Source: Neodontobutis hainanensis
Taxonomy: Eukaryota > Chordata > Actinopteri > Gobiiformes > Odontobutidae
Assembly: GCA_024349245.1 (NCBI GenBank)
Contig: JALDNG010000781.1
Coordinates: 1-64,000 of the forward strand
Direction of reading: 5' to 3'
DNA: 64,000 nucleotides
The stretch's first letter is position 1. Each line of letters opens with the position of its first letter. Below are positions 58,033-64,000 of the stretch, one piece after another. The notes under the pieces were generated by a model. The model was not told the origin of the DNA. It saw nothing but the letters and a program-made list of their open reading frames with translations, and ran no database searches. A program made the translations under genes and the position numbers.

Positions 58033-61000
58033 GTTCTAATGCTCATCTGCAGTCTGTATTACTGCACCTCTACAATCTGTTCTAAAGCATGTCTACAGTA
58101 TTTTCTAATACTCATATACAGTCTGTTCTAATGCTCGTCTACAGTCTGTACTACTGCACATCTACAGTCTCAACTACTGCACTTCTTAAGTCTGTTTCTA
58201 ATGCACATCTACAGTCTGTTCTAATGCAAGTCTACAGTCTGTACTACTGCTCATTTACGGTCTGTTCTACTGCAGGTCTACAGTCTGTTGTAATAAACGT
58301 CTACAGTCTGTTCTACTGCACATCTACAGTCTGTACTACTGCACTTCTACAGTCTGTTCTAATGCACATCTACAGTCTGTTTTACTGCTCATATACAGTC
58401 TGTTCAACTGCACGTCTACAGTCTGTTTTACTGCTCATATACAGTCTGTTCTAATGCACATCTACAGTCTGTTCTAATGCAAGTCTTTACTACTGCTCAT
58501 CTACGGTCTGTTCTACTGCAGGTCTAAAATCTCTTCTAATAAATGTCTACAGTCTGTTCTACTGCACATCTACAGTCTGTAATACTGCACTTCTACAGAC
58601 TGTTCTAATGCTCATCTACAGTCTGTATTACTGCACCTCTACAGTCTGTTCCAAAGCATGTCTAGAGTGTTTTCTTATACTCAAATACAGTCTGGTCTAA
58701 TGCTCGTCTACAGTCTGTTAAACTGCACCTCTACAGTCTGTTCTAAAGCATGTCTATAGTGTTTTCTAATTCAAATATACAGTTTGTTCTAATGCTCGTC
58801 TACAGTCTGAACTACTGCTCTTCTACAGTCTGTTCTAAAGCATGTCTAGAGTGTTTTCTAATACTCATATACAGTCTGTTCTAATGCTCATGTACAGTCT
58901 GTAGTACTGCACCTAGTCTATTCTTCTGCACATTGTCAGTCTGTTTTACTGGATGTTTACAGTCATTTTAAATTTAAGTCTACAGTCTGTACTACTGCTC
59001 ATCTACAGTCTGTTCTAATGCCAGTTTACAGTCTGTACTTCTGCTCTACTGCAGTCTGTTCTACTGCACGTCTACAGTCTGTTTTACTGCTCATATACAG
59101 TCTGTTCTAATGCACATCTACAGTCTGTTCTAATGCAAGTCTACATTCTGTACTACTGCTCACCTACAGTCTGTTCTTCTGCACGTCTACAGTCTGTTCT
59201 GATAAACTTCTACAGTCTGTTCTACTGCATATCTACAGTCTCTACTACTGCACTTTTAAAGTCTGTTCTAATGCACATCTACAGTCTGTTCTAATGCCAT
59301 TTTACAGTCTTTACTACTGCTCTACTGCAGTCAATTCTACTGCACTTCTACAGTCTGTTTTACTGCACATATACAATGTGTTCTAATTGTCAGTCTGTTC
59401 TACTGAACATTTACAGTCTGTTCTAAAGCTCATCTACAGTCTGTTCTAAAGCCAATCTAGAGTCTGTACTACTGCTGCTCTGAAGTCTGTTCAACTGCTT
59501 GTCTACAGTCTGTTCAATTGCAGCTCTACAGTCTGTTCTATTGTACGTCTACAGTCTGCTCTACTGCACGATTAAAGTCTTTTTAATAAACATCTACAGT
59601 CTTTTCTAATGCACATCTACAGTCTGTTCTACTGGTCGTCTACAGTCTCTAATTGTCATTCTGTTCTACTGAACGTTTACAGTCTGTTCTAAAGCTCGAC
59701 AACAGTCTGTTCTAAAGCCAATCTAGAGTCTGTACTACTGATGCTCTAAAGTCTGTTCAACTGCACGTCTACAGTCTGTTCAACTGCACCTCTACAGTCT
59801 GTTCTATTGTACGTCTACAGTCTGTTCTACTGCACGACTATAGTCTGTATTAATAAATGTCTACAGTCTTTTCTACTACACATCTACAGTCTCTACTACT
59901 GCACTTCTAAAGTCTGTTCTAATGCACATCTACAGTCTGTTCTAATGCAAGTCTATAGTCAGTACTACTGCTCATCTATGGTCTGTTCTAGTGCAGGTCT
60001 ACAGTCTGTTCTAATAAATGTCTACAGTCTATAGTCTGTTCTAATGCTCGTCCACAGTCTGTTCTAATGCAAGTCTATAATATGTACTACTGCTCATTTA
60101 CAGTCTGTTCTAATGCAAGTCTACAGTCTGTAATACTGCTCATTTACGGTCTGTTCTACTGCAGGTCTACAGTCTGTTGTAATAAACGTCTACAGTCTGT
60201 TCTACTGCACATCCACAGTCTGTACTACTGCACTTCTACAGTCTGTTCTAATGCTCGTCTACAGTCTGTTCTGCATGTCTACAGTCATTTCAACTACACC
60301 TCAACAGTCTGTTCTAATGCCAGTTTACATTCTTTACCTCTGCTCTACTGCAGTCTGTTCTACTGCACGTCTACAGTCTGTTCTACTGCTGCTCTGAAGT
60401 CTGTTCAACTGCTTGTGTGTAGTCTGTTCAACTGCAACTCTACGTCTGTTCTATTGTATGTCTACATTCTGTTCTAATGCACATCTACAGTCTGTTCTAA
60501 TGCAAGTCTACAGTCTGTACTACTGCTCGTGTACAGTCTGTACTATTGCACCTCTACAGTCTGTTCTAAAGTATGTCTACAGTCTATTCTAATACTCATA
60601 CACAGTCTGTTCTAATGCTCGAATACAGTCTGTTCTAATGCCCAATAAAAGTCTTTACTACTCCACCTCTACAGTTTGTTCTACTTCTCCTCTACAGTCT
60701 GTTCTACTGCAGGTCTACAGTCTGTTCTAATGCCAGTCTAGAGTCTGTACTACTGCTGCTCTACAGTCTGTTCTACTGCACGACTCTAGTCGGTTTTATT
60801 AAAGGTCTACAGTCTCTTCTAATGCACATCTACAGTCTGTTCTAATGCACATCTACAGTCTGTTCTACTGGACGTCTACAGTCAGTTTTAAAGCCAATCT
60901 AGAGTCTGTACTACTGCTGCTCTGAAGTCTGTTTAACTGCAAGTCTACAGTCTGTTCAACTGCACTTCTACAGTCTGTTCTAATGCCATTTTACAGTCTG

Positions 61001-61980
61001 TACCTCTGCTCTACTGCAGTCTGTTCAATTGCACTTCTACATTCTTTTTAACTGCACATCTACAGTCTGTTCTAATGCACATCTACAGTCTGTTCTAATG
61101 CAAGTCTACAGTCTTTACTACTGCTCATCTACGGTCTGTTCTACTGCAGGTCTAAAATCTCTTCTAATAAATGTCTACAGTCTGTTCTACTGCACATCTA
61201 CAGTCTGTAATACTGCACTTCTACAGACTGTTCTAATGCTTGTCTACAGTCTGTATTACTGCACCTCTACAGTCTGTTCCAAAGCATGTCTAGAGTGTTT
61301 TCTTATACTCAAATACAGTCTGTTCTAATGCTCGTCTACAGTCTGTTAAACTGCACCTCTACAGTCTGTTCTAAAGCATGTCTATAGTGTTTTCTAATTC
61401 AAATATACAGTTTGTTCTAATGCTCGTCTACAGTCTGAACTACTGCTCTTCTACAGTCTGTTCTAAAGCATGTCTAGAGTGTTTTCTAATACTCATATAC
61501 AGTCTGTTCTAATGCTCGTCCACAATCTGTTAAACTGCACCTCTAGAGTCTGTTCTAAAGCATGTCTAGAGAGTTTTCTAATACTAATATAAAGTCTGTT
61601 CTAATGCTCATGTACAGTCTGTAGTACTGCACCTAGTCTATTCTTCTGCACAATGTCAGTCTGTTTTACTGGATGTTTACAGTCATTTCTAATGCAAGTC
61701 TACAGTCTGTACTTCTGCTCTACTGCAGTCTGTTGTACTGCACCTCTACAGTCTGTTTTACTGCTCATATACAGTCTGTTCTAATGCACATCTACAGTCT
61801 GTTCTAATGAAAATCTACATTTTGTACTACTGCTCACCTACAGTCTGTTCTTCTGCAGTCTACAGTCTGTTCTGATAAACTTCTACAGTCTGTTCTACTG
61901 CATATCTACAGTCTTTTCTAATGCAAGTCTAATGTTTGTACTACTGCTCATCTACGGTCTGTTCTACTGCAGGTCTACAG
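58033..61980 (+). repeat. 23-bp satellite array, forward orientation (block S9, left part)
   Basis: Forward satellite. The stretch 59857-60480 follows the unit order of 764-1770 and 23527-24000, so this block looks like the start of a third macro-copy. It has internal duplication too: 58470-58910 and 61100-61640 share the same order of unusual units. Confidence 0.94.
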
Positions 61981-62256
61981 TTAATGGATTGGTTTTATAT
62001 TGCGCTTTTCTCCCAATGGACCAAGGGACTCAAAGCGCCCACAAGCCGTCCATTATTCATTCATACACAGTCACACACTGTTGATGGTAACTACAACTGT
62101 AGCCACAGATGCCCTAGGGCAGACTGACAGAGACGTGGCAACCATTTTGACCCTAAGGCCTCTTTGACCATCACCACATACATTCACTGAACATTCTTAA
62201 ACATTCATACGAGGCAAGGTGGGTTAAGTGTCTTGCCCAAGGACACAACGACAGGT
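61981..62256 (-). mobile_element. SINE fragment, minus orientation
   Basis: Non-satellite island. Its right end gaggcaaggtgggttaagtg and tcttgcccaaggacacaacg are shared with the SINE at 56655-57005; the left end gttttatattgcgcttttct is the SINE 3' tail region. The tRNA-like head is missing, so it is 5'-truncated. No clear target duplication found because of the satellite around it. Confidence 0.75.
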
Positions 62257-64000
62257 ATCTCTACAGTCTGTTCTAAAGCATGTCTACAGTGTTTTCTAAT
62301 ACTCATATACAGTCTGTTCTTATGCTTGTATACAGTTTGTACTACTGCACCACTACAGTCTATTCTTCTGCACATTGTCAGTCTGTTCTACTGGACGTTT
62401 ACAGTCTGTTCTAATGCTCATCTAAAGTCTGTTCTACTGCACATCTAGAGTCTATTGTAATAATTGTCTACATTCTGTACTACTGCTTCTTACAGTCTTT
62501 TCTACTGCATCTACAGTCACTTCTAATGCAGGTCTACAGTTTATACTTCTGCACATCTACAATCTGTTCTATTGCTTGTCTACAGTCTAATCTAATGCCC
62601 AATAAAAGTCTTTACAACTCCACCTCTACAGTCTGTTCTACTGCATGTCTACAGTCTGTTCTACTGCACGTCTTCAGTCTGCTCTATTGCAAGTCTACAG
62701 TCTGTTTTACTGCACATCTACAGTCTGTTCTAATGCACATTTACAGTCTGTTCTATGCAAGTATACAGCCTGTACTACTGCCCAACAACAGTCTGTTCTA
62801 CTGCACGTCTTCAGTCTGCTCTATTGCAAGTCTACAGTCTGTTTTACTGCACATCTACAGTCTGTTCTAATGCACATTTACAGTCTGTTCTATGCAAGTA
62901 TACAGCCTGTACTACTGCCCAACAACAGTCGGTTCTAATGCTCGTCTACAGTCTGAACTACTGCACCTCTATAGTCTGTTCTAAAGCATGTCCACAGTGT
63001 TTTCTAATACTCATATACAGTCTGTTCTAATGCTCATCTACAGTCTGTACTACTGCACCTCTACAGTCTATTCTTCTGCACATTGTCAGTCTGTTCTACT
63101 GGACGTTTAAAGTCTGTTCTAATGCTCGTCTACAGTCTGTACAACTGCACCTCTACAGTCTGTTCTAAAGCATGTCTAGAGTGTTTTCTAATACTCATAT
63201 ACAGTCTGTTTTAATACTCGTCTACAGTCAGTTCTAAAGCCAATCTAGTGTCTGTACTACTGCTGCTTTGAAGTCTTTTCAACTGCAAGACTACAGTCTG
63301 TTTAATTGCACCTCTACAGTCTGTTCTAATGCCAGTTTACAGTCTGTACTATTGCTCTACTGCAGTCTGTTCTACTGCATGTCTATAGTGTTTTCTAATA
63401 CTCATCTACGGTCTGTTCTACTGCACGTCTACAGTCTGTTCTGATAAACGTCTACAGTCTGTTCTACTACACATCTACAGTCTCTACTACTGCACTTCTA
63501 AAGTCTGTTCTAATGCACATCTACAGTCTGTTTTAATCCATGTCTATAGTCTGTACTACTGCTCATATACGGTCTGTTCTAGTGCAGGTCTACTGTCTGT
63601 TCTAATAAACGTCTACAGCCTGATCTACTGCACATTTACAATCTCTTCTATTGCACCTCTACAGTCTGTTCTAAAGCATGTCTAGAGTGTTTTCTAATAC
63701 TTATATACAGTCTGTTCTAATGCTCGTCTACAGTCTGAACTACTGCACCTCTACAATCTGTTCTAAAGCATGTCTAGAGTGTTTTCTAATACTCATATAG
63801 AGTCTGTTCTAATGCTCGTCTACAGTCTGTTCAACTGCACCTCTACAGTCTGTTCAAATGTCAGATTAAAGTCTGTACTACTGCTCTATTACAGTCTCTT
63901 CCACTAAATTCTGTTTTACTGCACATCTACAATCTGTTCTAATATACATCTACTGTCTGTTCTAATGAAAGTCTACAGTCTGTAGTACTGCCCATCTACA
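62257..64000 (+). repeat. 23-bp satellite array, forward orientation (block S9, right part)
   Basis: Forward satellite up to the window edge. It includes a 137-bp tandem duplication at 62654-62927. Confidence 0.95.
62654..62927 (+). repeat. 137-bp tandem duplication (two copies)
   Basis: Copies 62654-62790 and 62791-62927, each starting gtctgttctactgcacgtct. The length is six units minus one base, because one unit has lost an a (gttctatgcaag). Both copies share this loss, so it predates the duplication. Confidence 0.88.

Overview
This looks like a eukaryotic, most likely teleost fish, heterochromatic or satellite-rich locus. About half of the window (roughly 31 kb by my count) is one tandem repeat with a 23-bp unit starting ctacagtctgttctaatgca plus three variable bases. 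The other half is transposable elements inserted into that array. I see no ordinary host protein-coding gene. The fish assignment rests on tRNA-derived SINEs of types common in fish, a Ty3/Gypsy element with a PNMA-like Gag, and vertebrate-type retroviral LTR elements.

Layout. Satellite, forward, 1-6172. Satellite, reverse, 6173-14432, with a solo LTR at 8164-8867. Satellite, forward, 14433-16620. LTR element A, retrovirus-like, tRNA-Pro primer site and non-coding interior, 16621-23276. Satellite, forward, 23277-26680. Ty3/Gypsy element with gag, protease, RT, RNase H and integrase, 26681-35054. Satellite, forward, 35055-36159. LTR element B, with 1.96-kb LTRs, coiled-coil Gag, protease and integrase but no visible reverse transcriptase, 36160-48290. 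Satellite, forward 48291-48617, reverse 48618-52078 (with a second copy of the solo LTR at 50332-51030), forward 52079-53937. A non-autonomous hAT-like DNA element of 4.1 kb containing SINEs, 53938-58032. Satellite, forward, 58033-64000, interrupted by a SINE fragment at 61981-62256.

Once the mobile elements are subtracted, the satellite is hierarchical. There are 23-bp units, recurrent groups of four units (92 bp), duplicated blocks of about 0.14 to 1.3 kb, and a macro-unit of more than 10 kb (forward arm, reverse arm with solo LTR, forward arm). The macro-unit occurs twice and its start occurs a third time after 58033. The elements give a relative timeline: the solo LTR predates the macro-duplication, and elements A, Gypsy and B came later, with LTR pairs about 98 to over 99 percent identical by eye.

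The many 60-170 residue open frames in the satellite, ending in YSLF, are periodic artefacts (23 is not a multiple of 3) and are not annotated as genes. Main points of interest: the satellite hierarchy and strand switches; a steroid-receptor-like ACAnnnTGTNCY core in most satellite units; an RT-less LTR element with young LTRs; a non-coding retrovirus-like element with intact cis signals; and a PNMA-type Gypsy element whose frameshifts fall largely in homopolymers, which raises the possibility of assembly error.
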